Shown here in pieces: positions 1-12,053 of a stretch of DNA of 64,000 bases. The notes below the pieces were generated by a model, which saw nothing but the letters and a program-made list of their open reading frames with translations, ran no database searches and was not told the DNA's origin. The stretch is from Macrobrachium rosenbergii (lineage: Eukaryota; Arthropoda; Malacostraca; Decapoda; Palaemonidae): contig NC_089744.1 of the NCBI RefSeq assembly GCF_040412425.1, positions 25,870,001 to 25,934,000 of the forward strand, given 5' to 3'. Both the position numbers and the translations under genes were made by a program. Positions within the stretch are counted from its first letter, which is position 1; each line of letters starts with the position of its first letter.

Positions 1-540
1 CATGAACTTCCTGCACCATGATTAAATTGCAACGCATCATGGTGAGCCTCGTTCTATCTTCGAATCCAGAATTTACAGCTGAAATTCAGCACAACGGAAT
101 AACAAGCTAATCTTACCCACATGTGACAATATGCAAAAATATTGCAAAAGTTGGCAAATATGTCACGGCACGGGAGACCGCTGTCTTCTGGGATTAGATA
201 AACTTTTAAGTGAGAGGATTATACCATCTCTGCTTTACTCAACTTCAGCTTTCCAGTGGTGGAGGTGGTGGGTGGAGAGGTGGGCGCCTGGCGAAGGGGG
301 GGGGGGGGTGGTTTGCTTGCTTGCTACACAGAAGCAGCCAAGTGTGGAGTGTTTTCAGAAACGATCTACACAGCAAACGTGGGTCTCTTTCTGACATTTG
401 GTTTACACGGAGTTCATAATTATTGGAGATGTTATCTGATTTTGCCTTCTATAATGCAATAATACCCTAATGGTATTCTCCTTTCATTTTAATACCATTT
501 CATCTGTTCGTCAATTTATTAATTTATTTTTTCTTTTTAA
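1..540. other. Non-coding DNA, no gene seen
   Basis: I see no coding signal here. The only notable item is a poly-G run at about 297-308. Short open frames overlap each other in several frames and have biased composition, so I treat them as chance. Confidence 0.6.
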
Positions 541-668
541 TAAGTGAGATCTCTTCTTTCTGTACTTTCTTTTACCTTCTCTTACTCCCTAATGAGCACC
601 ATATTCTTTGGAAGCTTGAATTTCAAATCAACGGCCCCTCTCGGCTTGCTCCATACAGTACGAATAGC
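541..668 (-). repeat. Dispersed repeat family B, copy 1
   Basis: Reverse-complemented, this stretch aligns over about 125 bp (roughly 75-80% by eye) with 25,940-26,070 on the plus strand. The best conserved part reads TTGAAATTCAAGCTTCC followed by AGAATATGGTG. Two inverted copies 25 kb apart indicate an interspersed element. I see no tRNA-like promoter boxes or terminal repeats, so the class is unknown. Confidence 0.7.
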
Positions 669-1113
669 GTTCAATACCACTTGTGTTGGATAAGAATAGT
701 AAATTTAAAGAGATATTAATTACCAATGATGCAACGATTACTAATGACATTTCTTTACACATGGTGCCATAGCTAGAACAGAGACCAAGTAGTTCTGACT
801 GCTGACATGCATACATTTTTCTGGATGACCAACAACCGCCTGCAATAAAAAATTAGCACATAAATCATAATTAGAATCATATGAATATAGTAATGATTAT
901 ACGGTAGATGAGTTTTTATCGCAATTTACTGAAAATGTAGAATTGCACACGTTATCCGCTTAATGCCGAGGTTCTTTTTTATGTCACGAACATTATTGGT
1001 AATAGCTTCTACTACAAAGAACGGTAATTTTACAGAGAAAGGTTCTAACATAAACTTTCATAACATCATAAAACACAAGCACTAGGACTCCCGCCATATA
1101 CGGACATACACAC

Positions 1114-1116
<3 letters not shown>
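669..1116. other. Non-coding DNA
   Basis: AT-rich sequence with no recognisable gene, repeat or regulatory block. Confidence 0.6.

Positions 1117-1186
<70 letters not shown>
1117..1186. repeat. (AT)n microsatellite
   Basis: Uninterrupted 70-bp AT array, followed by an imperfect palindromic TATATGTATATA tail to about 1,230. Confidence 0.97.
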
Positions 1187-1198
<12 letters not shown>

Positions 1199-1326
1199 AT
1201 AATTTATATATACATATATATATATAATATGGAACATGATGAATACATAAATAAAGACAAGTAAAGGACTAGCGTAAGTCGAAAGGCCTTGCAGCACTCC
1301 ACTGTTTCTCTTTCCTTCATGGATTT

Positions 1327-2245
<919 letters not shown>

Positions 2246-2249
2246 AAAT

Positions 2250-2336
2250 GTCTCTCTCTCTCTCTCTCTTTATTGACCGCACTAGATACATCCTAGTGAT
2301 TCTCTCTCTCTCGACTGAACTAGAAACATCCCACGT

Positions 2337-2393
<57 letters not shown>
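2250..2393. repeat. (CT)n cluster
   Basis: Two short CT runs (near 2,250 and 2,301) precede a pure 53-bp (CT)n array at 2,341-2,393. The short runs sit in similar contexts, hinting at a duplicated microsatellite flank. Confidence 0.9.
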
Positions 2394-2397
<4 letters not shown>

Positions 2398-2824
2398 GCA
2401 CAAGGTACACCCCAAGTGTTTAAATTTAAATTCTATCCTTCACTTTTCATAAGGGTTACAATTAAAAAAAAAACTCTCCATCATGTGAAAATAAAAGTCG
2501 CTGAATCTAATGATATAGTGACCTCACATCATACTCTGAGACACCAGTGGTTGTCACTTTCTCCCCACATCCCTCTCGGGGAGTGACAGGCAATCCGAGG
2601 AGCAATTGGCAACGTGCCATGTATTCGGAGTAAATGCAGATGACAGAAAGAACCGCCACAGTATGAAAAATTATGCAGTTTCCATATTAGATGAACATTT
2701 GGAAAAAATAATCCATTCTCTCTCCCAATTCTTCTTCCTGGTGAGGTGACATGGTGGGGATAGTTCCCTAGATCACAGTCATATCAACTATAGACGCTGT
2801 TTGAAGATTCTGCAAATAACTGGT

Positions 2825-2995
2825 TGTAAGATTGTAGAAGAGAACGAGACTTGTTTTTCCCGCCGGAGGGAAGGCTGGCGTCTCCCTCCAACCGAGTCAG
2901 TATGCGACTGGCGCTCTTGTAGTAAGCATCACTGCAATACACGCATCCCTGGACACTGGGGTTTTATTACAATCCTACGCATCTAACATCCTACA
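2825..2995 (+). repeat. 5' LTR of the Ty3-type element
   Basis: 171 bp, TGTAAG...CCTACA. It matches the 3' LTR throughout, apart from scattered transitions and the lack of a CT dinucleotide near its middle. The interior holds a GC-rich CCCGCCGGAGGG block. Confidence 0.95.
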
Positions 2996-3007
2996 TGGCG
3001 CAGTGAG
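2996..3007 (+). other. Primer binding site, tRNA-Ser-like
   Basis: TGGCGCAGT starts immediately after the LTR, with no spacer. A TGG start fits pairing with a tRNA 3' CCA. From memory, TGGCGCAGT resembles the tRNA-Ser-type site of Drosophila 17.6/297 elements. The tRNA identity is an inference. Confidence 0.7.
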
Positions 3008-3013
3008 TTACCT

Positions 3014-4020
3014 ATGCTTACACATGGGAGCAGAATGCCCACCCCAAGAAGACCTACAGTAGCTGCCCGAAGGCCTACTGGCCTTAGAGGCTCCTATTCG
3101 CCAGCTCCTCATAATGCTGCATGTACGCAACTATGGCTGGCACAACAGCAACATACCCTCAAGGCCCTCCAAACCAGTATCACCAACGCTGCCCTATTTG
3201 GAACACGTGGATTCTCATCTAGGGTGCCAACATCCGCAGCCCCCGAGAAATGTGAAACGGAGATGTCGACGGCCACATTTTGATCATGGCGAAGGTCAAT
3301 GGAGTGTTGACTTTGACTTTGCAAGGTGCCGGTTGACGAGACGGTCCATCACGTGAGACTGTATTGAACGCCGGCGCTGCAGCGTGCCCTCGATGCCAGG
3401 TACAGTGCAACAAACTGGAGCGCCCTTTCAACTGGCGAGGCACTAGATGCTGTCTCCAAACTCGTCCTTCATGCGTCAAACCAAGCAGTTCAGTGGTTAG
3501 AGTTTTTCAGCATGACGCAAGGCCATAACAAAAGTGTCAGTGATTTTTTCTTGTGTAGCTCTCAAAAAGCCACAGACTGTGAGTTTCAGTGCCCTATTTT
3601 AGTCTTTCAGAGTATATGTTGTTAAAGAAACTTATAGTGGGATTAGGGGATCAAGTGTTAAAAAGACAATTATTTCAAACATATGAGTCATTTGCGAGTG
3701 TCGATGTCCTGCGGGCAATGTGTTGTGCGTTTGAGGCTGCCAAGCAGGATGCCAGTGGTAGGCAGCAAGGTACAGAAATCGCACCAATAGCGTTTGAAAG
3801 TAGCGCAGCTGCCATCCCCGAGACCACTGCTGCACACGGCAGGAGGAGCTAGTCACCATCGGACCCCATCACCGTTAGACGCATGTGCGGAAACTACGGA
3901 GGTAGTCACGCCCCTGAGAGAAACACATGCCCGGCAAGGTCGCTTATTTGTCATAACTGCCAGAAGACCAGGCACGCCAAGAAATGCTGCAGAAGCAAGA
4001 AGGCACCGTCGAACCCCACC
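3014..4020 (+). pseudogene. Decayed gag of the Ty3-type element
   Basis: Gag would coat the particle RNA. The capsid part is broken into blocks in different frames (3,014-3,283; 3,589-3,852) separated by stops. The nucleocapsid part is readable from 3,883. A second zinc knuckle at 3,949-3,990 keeps the CX2CX4HX4C pattern. The first knuckle (from about 3,886) has Tyr where the second Cys should be, so it is probably non-functional. The frame then continues into the protease, as in many Metaviridae. Block borders are estimated. Confidence 0.85.
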
Positions 4021-4083
4021 ACCGCCACAGTGGTGACAGAGGAAATTGTCGCTGCAACACATCACCTCTCCCAACCAACTGTC

Positions 4084-4572
4084 CTAGTCAGGGTGGCAGA
4101 GAGAGAGGAGCCCAGGTTCATGAACATGAGTGCTGTCGCCGATACAGGGGCTCAAGTATGTGTTGCAGGCACGGAGATGCTGTCGTTTTTCAACATAAGG
4201 CCTGCGCTGCTGCAGCGTCAGGCTGGCTTAAGAGATGTCGCCAAGTTACAGCTGGAGTGCCTGGGAACAGCAGTCTTTCTGATCTCCTTCAGGAATCGCG
4301 CAAGTGTACAAGAGGTTTATTTCGTCAAATCGGCCAAGTCGCTTTACCACTCTCTTTCTGTGTGTAAAGACCTCGGACTTGTCCCAAACGACTTTCCATA
4401 CCATCTTCCAAGTCCAGTCCCGGCGAGTACGTCTACCGACACAACCCCACCACCCAGACCTTCGTCTTTCCGTTACCGCCCATTGAAGAGAAGGTCCCAC
4501 ACTTGGAGCAATGGTTACTCCAACACTTCTCGTCGACGACATTCAATACGATCAGGGAGCCATTACCAGTGA
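4084..4572 (+). pseudogene. Aspartic protease region of the Ty3-type element
   Basis: The catalytic motif Asp-Thr-Gly-Ala lies at 4,141-4,152, in one open frame with the upstream zinc knuckles (3,883-4,572). This is the family hallmark of the retroviral-type protease that matures the polyprotein. The downstream part of the fold is readable but runs into a stop before the RT region, which resumes in another frame. Confidence 0.85.
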
Positions 4573-5200
4573 TGGTGGGGGAGCCCACCACATCCATCTG
4601 ATGCCGAACGCCGTGCCATACGCATGCCATACTCCAACAACAGTTCCCAAGCATTGGGAAGCCGAGGTGAAGGCCCAATTTGAAGAAGACATGTGGAAGG
4701 GCGTCATCTAAGAAGTCCCCCCAGGAGAAGCGACGGAATGGTGCGCACAAATGGTCGTCATGGCGAAGAAGTCAGGTCATCCACGATGCACAGTGGACTA
4801 TCAACGTCTGAATGCCTCCTGCAGAAGAGAGACACATCACACTCTTGCACCCTTCGACATGGTATCCGGCATCCCCCAACACTCCTACATGACAACAGCT
4901 GACGCTTACTGGGGATTCCACCAGGTGGAACTCGACAAGGAGCCACCGCCTGACGACGTTCATCACGCCCTGGGGCCGCTTCCAGTGCCGCAGGACCCCC
5001 ATGGGCCATTGATCTGCCTCGGATGCCTATACAAGATGATTCGACAATGCCATCGAAGACATACCCTGGAAGTATAAGTGCATAGATGACACACTTCATG
5101 ACAGTGGGGTTGAAGAAGCCTTCTGGCACACATACGACTTCTTGGCAACATGTGCGGCAAAAGGCATCACACTTAAGCCCGAAAAATTCAACTTCTGCAG
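4573..5200 (+). pseudogene. Reverse transcriptase region
   Basis: Copies element RNA into DNA. A first block at 4,751-4,960 shows the conserved TVDYQRLN and the DAYWGFHQV-type motif. The frame then shifts, and the catalytic box reads Cys-Ile-Asp-Asp at 5,079-5,090 (YxDD family). That box is in phase with the following thumb and RNase H block, but not with the first RT block. At least one frameshift therefore lies between about 4,960 and 5,079. Confidence 0.9.
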
Positions 5201-5960
5201 GAGAAAGGTAGAATTCATTGGGTTCTATTTGGGTTGGGAGAGCTATAAACCAACCGACAACAGCCTTGCAGCCATTCAGAAGTTCCCTATGCTGCCCAAG
5301 CCCACAATTACCGACATCAGGTCGTGGTTCGGCTTTGTTAATCAGCTGGCGCTGTTCCTTGCAACTGCCCCCATCATGAAACCATTCAGGGACCTCCTGA
5401 AGAAGAAGCAGATGGGCAAACACGTCTTCTGGGACCAGTGTCTGCAGGAGAAATTCAGGAGTGCTCAGGGCACCATCTGCAAGCTGGCCAGGGACGGCCT
5501 GGCATACTACAATAAGTCCCGCCCTAAGGCTGCCCTTACGGACTGGAGCAGGGAAGGCATAGGATTCGTCACCCTCCAGCAATATTGCAGCTGTACAGCT
5601 GCTGATATGCCATTCTGCTGTAAAGATGGGTGGAGAATCGCCCTCTGCAGAAGTAGACACCTGTCCCCCGCCAAGTCCGGGTATGCTGCAGTAGAGGGTG
5701 AGGCCCTGGCTGTGTTGTGGTGCCTAAGGAAGGGTAGGCTGCTTCTGCTGGGATGCCCCAACCTCATCCTTATTACTGACCACTGACCCCTAGTCAAGCT
5801 CTTGGGGGACAGAGCCCTGCCAGACATCGACAACCCTAGGTTGTTCAGGTTAAAAGAGAAGACCCTTCAATAGAGATTCACCATCAAATATCTACCAGGA
5901 AAGAAAATTTGTGTGGCCGACTTCCTGTCTCACTTCCCTGCCCTGTGTGCTGCCCCATGA
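5201..5960 (+). pseudogene. RT thumb and RNase H region
   Basis: An open stretch at 5,142-5,786 carries the RT thumb and connection, then RNase H. RNase H motifs seen are a TDWS-type first aspartate box, an EGEALA glutamate box and an ITDH box. An in-frame TGA at 5,785 directly follows ITDH where an Arg codon (CGA) is usual, a single C-to-T change. A TAG follows about 85 bp later. RNase H would remove the RNA template during replication. Confidence 0.85.
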
Positions 5961-6244
5961 CTGTGACGTTGAGCTAGAGGATGATATGGCAGCTGCCGTC
6001 ACTGTGGCAGCGACCAAGACTCTACTTAGGGAGGGGCTCACGATGGATGAGAAGACCGTCAGCGCAGTGGCGGCCAAAGATCCAGTATATCAGTTGCCGA
6101 TGGCGAGAGTGTCTGCAGGTGACTGGCCCCTTGCAGAAGGCACAGGAGGTGGCCTGCCTTAAGACATTTTACGGTGTGAGAGATCGCCTCTCAATGTCGG
6201 AAAATCTAGTGCTCCACACATACGAAGATGGGTGCGTATGACTG

Positions 6245-7240
6245 GTGATTCCAGAAGAACTTCGTCAGCAGATGTCAGCAAGTCTACATGCAGGTCATCA
6301 AGGGCTCGACTCCATGCTCAGGAGAGCCAGACAGTCTGTTTATTGGCCTGGCAAGGAGGGTGACCTTCAGCACAACAGGAACAAGCGCGTTATTTGTGAT
6401 ATGCACGCTCCATCCCTACCTGAGGAAGTGATGGTCATCACACCGCCCCAGAATACCCCTCCAGTGCACGGTTGCAGATATGTTTCAGTTGGAGGGGCGC
6501 ATGTACATGGCGTACGCCGATAGACTCACGGGATGGCTGGAAATAGCCCATTTCCCCAATGGTGCTACTTCACAGAGAGTAATGTCGGTGCTAAGAAGCT
6601 ACTTCACGAGATGGGGTGCCCCAGAGGAAGAGTCCATGGACAGAGGCACCAACTTGGCAAGCAAAGAAACGTCCGCCTTCTTCAGGAGATGGGGGTCAAG
6701 GTGCGCCTCTCATCAGCACATTTCCCGCAATCAAATGGTAAGGCAGAAGCAACTGTAAAAACCGCAAAAAGGATCATCAGGGCAAACACAGGGGATGGTG
6801 GCAGCCTGGACTGCAACAAGGCTCTCTCGCAATGTTGCAATACCTGAACACGCCCATCCACATCAGCAAGTCCCCTGCACAGTTGGCGACTGAGAGGCAG
6901 TTACGAGATGGCGTTCCTACAGCAAAGGAACATTACCTGGTTGACAGACACTGGCAACAGGTATTGCAAAGGCGTGAACTTCAAATGGCCACCGATAAAG
7001 AGAAAATCAGTGCCAATCATGCCACCAGGACACTCAAACCCTTGGAGGTAGGAGCCCGTGTAAGAGTGCAAAATCAAGCAACAAAGGAATGGGATCGTAC
7101 AAGGTTGGTGGTGGACTCCCTTCCCCACCAGCAGTACAGAATCAAATCGGATGGCAGTGGACGGCTGTAACTCAGAAACAGGAGACACATCGCACCCACC
7201 AACAGCACCGATGTCCCCATCATCTCGCACACCCACCCGC
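6245..7240 (+). pseudogene. Integrase region
   Basis: Integrase inserts the DNA copy. The N-terminal zinc region keeps the LHAGH histidine pair but its cysteine pair is damaged. The catalytic core shows an Asp near 6,477 just before the FQLEGR stretch, a second Asp in a SMDRGTN motif near 6,638, and a Glu in a QSNGKAE motif near 6,740 (the DDE triad). The C-terminal domain, with ...RVQNQATKEWDRTR..., runs to about 7,170. Frames change at least three times, so no full product is possible. Confidence 0.88.
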
Positions 7241-7585
7241 CTGCACCATCAGCAACCGAATCAACTCAGCCAGAGGCACCAGTACGCCCCAAGAGGCAAA
7301 CTACACGGCCAAGATGGCTATCCGATTATGTCATAAACTGTGTGAACCAGTAAAAGTTATGCTCTACCCACTTAACTCAGCTACCTCCAATAGAGAATGA
7401 ACATATAACTGGCAATATGTTGATTACTCATTTATTTGATCATTTATCACAAAAGTTCATTGCCCTATGTTTTATTTTTTTTAGATATGCATTGTGCATA
7501 CATGAATTTCTTGTAATATCAAATTTTCATTCAATTATTATAGCCATTTCATAGCATCTCTTCCTTATAATTAAATAAAAATTTT
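7241..7585 (+). other. 3' untranslated part of the Ty3-type element
   Basis: AT-rich non-coding sequence between the end of the integrase homology and the polypurine tract. No env-like frame is present here or elsewhere in the element. Confidence 0.7.
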
Positions 7586-7595
7586 GGAAGGGAGA
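7586..7595 (+). other. Polypurine tract
   Basis: GGAAGGGAGA lies immediately before the TG of the 3' LTR, where plus-strand DNA synthesis would be primed. Confidence 0.85.
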
Positions 7596-7768
7596 TGTAA
7601 GATTGTAAAAGAGAACGAGACTTGTTTTTCCCGCCGGAGGGAATGTTGGCGTCTCCCTCCAACCGAGTCAGTATGCAACTGGTGCTCTTGTAGTAAGCAT
7701 CACTCTGCAATACACACATCACTGGACACCGGGGTTTTATTACAATCCTATGCATCTAATATCCAACA
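7596..7768 (+). repeat. 3' LTR of the Ty3-type element
   Basis: 173 bp, TGTAAG...CCAACA. It differs from the 5' LTR by 11 substitutions, mostly transitions, and an extra CT. It is followed at once by the CTGGT duplication. Confidence 0.95.
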
Positions 7769-7994
7769 CTGGTGATATATAATTACTATGAGATTCACAG
7801 CCTTTGTCCCGGTGTTTTTACGGAATAACTTTTTTTCTGTGCATTTGACAAAGATATTGCTTAGCCATAGTATACTTTACACCCCTACCTAATTTTCGGC
7901 AGCATTCTTGATTACTTATATTGGAAAAAAGTATATTCATAAGAGTAAAATAAAGCAGCCGAAGGCAGTGGCGGAACACTCTAATGTATGGGTT

Positions 7995-8109
7995 CAAAGT
8001 TATACGTGACTAAACACGTGACGTCCCAACTCCTCCCACAACATGATGACGACAAACAGCTGTCTCTGAAATTCTGAATGAATATTCGTACCTTGTCAAG
8101 GCTTCAAGA
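7995..8109 (+). promoter_or_regulatory. Promoter-like block with E-box and CRE-type sites
   Basis: A CACGTG E-box at 8,015-8,020 overlaps a TGACGT half-CRE (8,019-8,024), with a CAGCTG box downstream. About 90 bp further on, AAGAATGGCGGC matches the YY1-type element that often overlaps start codons of animal genes. No TATA box is seen. This is a motif-based inference. Confidence 0.35.
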
Positions 8110-8225
8110 ATGGCGGCTATGATAAGCCATCGTCCCCGTGTTTGCAGGACAGCTTTTGTGATTCGACTTGCACAATTGTTTAGAAGTGAGGAGGCCCATG
8201 GCAAACCCTACGTAAGCTTGAACAG
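8110..8225 (+). CDS. Candidate first coding exon of an unknown host gene
   Basis: ATG at 8,110 in an ATGGCGGC context opens a 38-codon frame ending in AACAG, followed by GTAAAT at 8,226, a good splice donor. The peptide is basic and starts MAAMISHRPRVCRTAFVIRL, then ends ...EEAHGKPYVSLNR. That ending faintly recalls the N-terminal region of arthropod transposase-like helix-turn-helix proteins, in which a VxxRxxxxTG motif follows. I did not find a second exon in this window. It could instead be a chance frame or an orphan exon. Confidence 0.35.
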
Positions 8226-9005
8226 GTAAATGAATAATAGGGCCCTTTTTACGTTAAAGAGTACACCTGGACATCCAAGGCTACCAAGCTTTTGTCATTT
8301 GTTGAGTTTCATAAGGTGCAGAAAGATAATTATATATGCTCTATAAAAAAATAGTTGTTTCATTATAAAAATGTATTACACATATTGATACTTATCAATA
8401 AATCAAAGTATATCGCTTTAATGATCTACTCTAAAAACCAACTCCTCAAACAGTAACAAAACTTACAGAAAATACACCTTTACCGTGTTCGAGCCACTTT
8501 ATAAATAAATGGCAATCTCCATTTTAATTTCCCTATCACCTTATACTTAACAGGTTACTATTTTAAACTGACCACTCTTCACAGTGGATTGGATTGATTT
8601 GGATCATGGAATTTAGGGCATAGCCTAAGGGTGGACCCTATTAATGTCATTCAGGTCTGAGAAATTAGTTGGAGGTGTTGGAAATCAAGGAAAAAGCAAT
8701 GTATAAAAAATTTACAGAATATTAGCAAGAAAAAGAGATAGAGGCCACTTACCAATTATGCAATTGTCTATTTATTACAATGATCGTCACTGTCATATTA
8801 GGAAAAATATCAAAGGAGTTACGACGAATGCCAAAGTTTTCTTCAATTTGTTAATTTATTTTTAATTATGTAATTTTTCAATGGAGAAATAGTGATAGAA
8901 AGTAATTTCTCGGATTACTTGTGGAAACCCTTTTCTTCAAGGATTGCCAGAGGTTGAGACTTTTTCACAAATAGCCAATTATCCTTCGAGAAGGAGGCAA
9001 GTTAA
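8226..9005. other. Non-coding DNA with a decayed family-A repeat head
   Basis: No gene seen. At about 8,607-8,672 a GAATTTAGGGCATAGCCTAAG...GTCATTCAGG stretch resembles the head of the 290-bp repeat found at 38.1 kb and 63.5 kb, but it is very diverged. Confidence 0.45.
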
Positions 9006-9025
9006 TGACGTCATAAGTTACGTCA
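9006..9025. promoter_or_regulatory. Pair of CRE-like sites
   Basis: A perfect palindromic TGACGTCA at 9,006-9,013 is followed 4 bp later by TTACGTCA at 9,018-9,025. Such 8-mers are binding sites for CREB/ATF bZIP factors. Function is not shown, and there is no recognised transcript next to them. Confidence 0.35.
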
Positions 9026-9329
9026 TTATATCTTCGAAAGACATTCCTCTGAGTTTGCCGGCGATGTCTACAGGAAGCTGGTGTTACTCTTATAATTACC
9101 AGAATTATGCAGCTTTCGTCATACAGAATACAGTAAAAAAATAAGGTAGGGATGTAAGATACCCTCTGACAGAGTGTCATCTTTGTCAGGTACGTTGATA
9201 AAATTTTATTCCGGAAAAACACCAGGACACCGGCTGTGGATCTCATTGTAGGATACATACATACATACACATCTATCTTGCATGGTCTCTCACTCACCGG
9301 ATGTTAGACCCATCAGTACTACTACTCTT

Positions 9330-9700
9330 GCACTCCATCTACCCCACATTTTCTGAACAACCTCACCTCATCCCTTCCTTCAGTGCTGAATTTTAATTTT
9401 TTCGTAGACCAATCCCCTCCATTCTCTCAAAGTATCCAAACCATCTCAAATTATTGAGCCTTGTTTTCACATCCAATTGGATTTTTGACACTTCTGCATC
9501 CATATTTCTCACCCTTTTAACTCTTGATCATTTATTACTTGGTAACTGTAACAATTTATCTGGGCAGTTTAAATATTCTTTCCCCATCTAATAGGAAAGC
9601 TGGCTCAACCCCCCTTATCTTAAATCCTAACACTGATCTCCAAGGAGATTCTCCTTCTCGTCCTAATCCTTTGCATATACCTTGCTTCACCTGTCCCGTG
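9330..9700 (-). pseudogene. Non-LTR retrotransposon RT remnant
   Basis: On the minus strand a roughly 30-codon open piece ending at about 9,390 contains NNLRWFGYFERME (coding about 9,417-9,457). The RWFGHxxRM-type motif lies near the C-terminus of many animal LINE reverse transcriptases. Upstream minus-strand sequence reads on with further plausible pieces, but several stops. No ends, poly(A) or target duplication were found. Confidence 0.5.
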
Positions 9701-10189
9701 ACTCAACTTGCCTCTCATCCTGCCATCCTCAGTTCCGACTGCTCCAAAAAGCATAATATACATTGCTCATGCTTCCTGGCCTCCAGTTACCCAAGACCTC
9801 GACACTTTCCAAGATTCACTTTACTCTTCCTACGTCTAATAAACCCTTTATGGTTCTTTCAATAGTGTTTGCAGCTTCTCTTCACTATCCCCAAATCAAC
9901 ACTGACATCTGCAAGCATAATACGAGCCGCACTTTTTCACAAGTATATTCTTATCATCCCACAATTCTGCACCCATATTTAATACTTCTATTTCCTTCTA
10001 ATAGCACATAGTCAGCAAGACGTAATACACAAACACACGCGCAAGTTCTTTTTCATCACATTCTACATCATACATCCCACAACAAACTTAGCATTGCATC
10101 TGTTTAGTCTTATATAAGCTTCACCTCAGTAGACGTACGAAGCATATAAATCTTCCGCTATCAATCAATGAGATCAGCCTTACTTTCTC
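9701..10189. other. Non-coding DNA, possibly more of the LINE remnant
   Basis: Pyrimidine-rich on the plus strand, with no intact frame. It may be a continuation of the minus-strand RT remnant. A poly-A run closes it at 10,190-10,207. Confidence 0.4.
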
Positions 10190-10250
10190 AAAAAAAAAAA
10201 AAAAAAACTTACAATGCTTGCGTATAATTATTACTGCTACCTAAATCACT

Positions 10251-10346
<96 letters not shown>
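10251..10346. repeat. Compound (GT)n-(GA)n microsatellite
   Basis: 24 bp of GT runs directly into about 72 bp of pure GA. Confidence 0.97.
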
Positions 10347-10348
<2 letters not shown>

Positions 10349-10745
10349 TTATGTTTACGTCGACAAGGAACATGATCGAAAGACATGAATTTTACTGGAA
10401 TATATCCGGTTAAAAAGAAGCCAATGTTTTCGTCCTTCGGTCGTAAACTATGAAACATTACGGCCGTATCTTCTACAGTAGGCTTCCTGTCTCAGACAAT
10501 TTCACGGGGGAGAAAAAAGGGAGAGGGGCGCTGTACCAAGGCGAAGGATATGTAACTGCATTATGCAGCTCTGGGGTAAAGAAATAAAATGTACGCACGG
10601 CAAAAACAAGGGATGAAGAACCCACATATAAACAAGAGCATCTTTAGTTTATTTTTTTACACAGTGCAAAGGGTGGACAATCGCTAATTTCTCTCAACAT
10701 TAACATATCGCACAAGACTGATTTTCTGAAAGACAAATGTGCTCT

Positions 10746-10748
<3 letters not shown>

Positions 10749-10832
<84 letters not shown>
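10749..10832. repeat. (TA)n microsatellite
   Basis: 84 bp uninterrupted. Confidence 0.97.
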
Positions 10833-10835
<3 letters not shown>

Positions 10836-12053
10836 GTGCATTATATGCATGTATGTAAGTATATGTATATGTGCTAGTAACCAAATAACGTATACAGCCT
10901 CAGGTGTAGTATTAGTGTTGGGGGCGCTAAACCTGTCCTTATTTCGGTTACTTTAACCAACCTGAGTCGGTACTGGCTCAGCTTTTCATGTTACGAGTCA
11001 CATTTGGTGGCCTTACTCTGGGGGTCTTTGACCGCTGACTAAAATGTTAAATCTTGGGAATTCGAACCGCCGATCACTGAAGCAGCAGGTGGAAGCACAG
11101 TCATTTAATCACAGGGGATATAAAAGGAGAGGAACTCAGAGGAGTGAAACCGTAGTCGTGGGTGCAGTGATACTAGCTGCCATCCCATTCATAGGCATAT
11201 ACATAATATACAGAATCGAGCTACAAAACTACAAATTTCCCCTCGACACAGATATCAACTAAAAGATATTGATACCAAATCTTGTCAATCAAATTGTGTT
11301 CTACTCTCATACGAAGCCTGTGCTACTGTATTTATATGAAAGGGATTTCAAAATAAGTATCTAATATTGTCACGTTTTCCATGGTACAAAATACTCCAAA
11401 ATCAACGGAAATACAAACCCGAACTTATATGCGCAAAATTAAAGTAAATTTGCCCTCCAGTCATGAGTAGATTGTTGACTGGATGGAAGGGCAGTTAGTA
11501 TTCAAGGCCGACTGCTCAGCGCCTAGTCACGACTGGACCCAGTAAACAAATGCAAATAGGGAAGATTAAAGCGCTAAGGAAACTATGAGAGTAAGACGTA
11601 GTCTTTATGTGGATGGAGTTTCCATCCTTCCTATTCCCAGACCAAGAAACAAAAACATTAATAAAATTGTGCGCCTTGGCAGTAACTCGTTTCTGGGGCA
11701 GCTTTTATTAAATTACATTTACATATTAAATGTAGTGCATGGTACTTTCGGACGCGTCGCTGTTAACTCGGATGCGAGAAAATACTTCTGTTGCAATCTT
11801 CCTCCTAACTCGTGACCACAGCATACAGCAGTCTTTTCCTGTATCATCTTCTTGTTCTCTTATTCTTGCTCAGGATATGACAGATATTCATAGTACAAAA
11901 TTGATTCGAGATAAAACAATTCCCAAACTTTTAACCCTCGTCCCGTGGGACAGCCAAATTGAGACAATGGGGGGTTTTAGGAGAAAAATCCTATTTCAAA
12001 TAGTCGTCTTCATAACATAAACTATTGAACATCAATGTACAATATATATATAC

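Larger units (their letters stand above)
2825..7768 (+). mobile_element. Ty3/Metaviridae LTR retrotransposon, complete but defective
   Basis: The element is bounded by 171- and 173-bp LTRs in direct orientation, each starting TG and ending CA. The five bases before it (2,820-2,824) and after it (7,769-7,773) are both CTGGT, a perfect target-site duplication. A primer binding site follows the 5' LTR and a polypurine tract precedes the 3' LTR. Between them, in order and on the plus strand, are gag with zinc knuckles, protease, RT, RNase H and integrase. Integrase after RNase H is the Ty3 (not Ty1/copia) order. Many frame breaks and stops show that this copy cannot encode its proteins. LTRs differ at 11 substitutions plus one 2-bp indel (about 6.4%), so the insertion is not recent. 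Confidence 0.95.

Noticed and set aside
4758..5660. 300-codon open frame on the minus strand
   Set aside because: It lies antisense to the RT/RNase H region of the Ty3-type element and shows no domain. It is a shadow of the pol coding sequence.
11044..11262. 72-codon frame with a hydrophobic segment
   Set aside because: It begins inside a B-box-containing SINE-like stretch and has no domain, promoter or splice signal.
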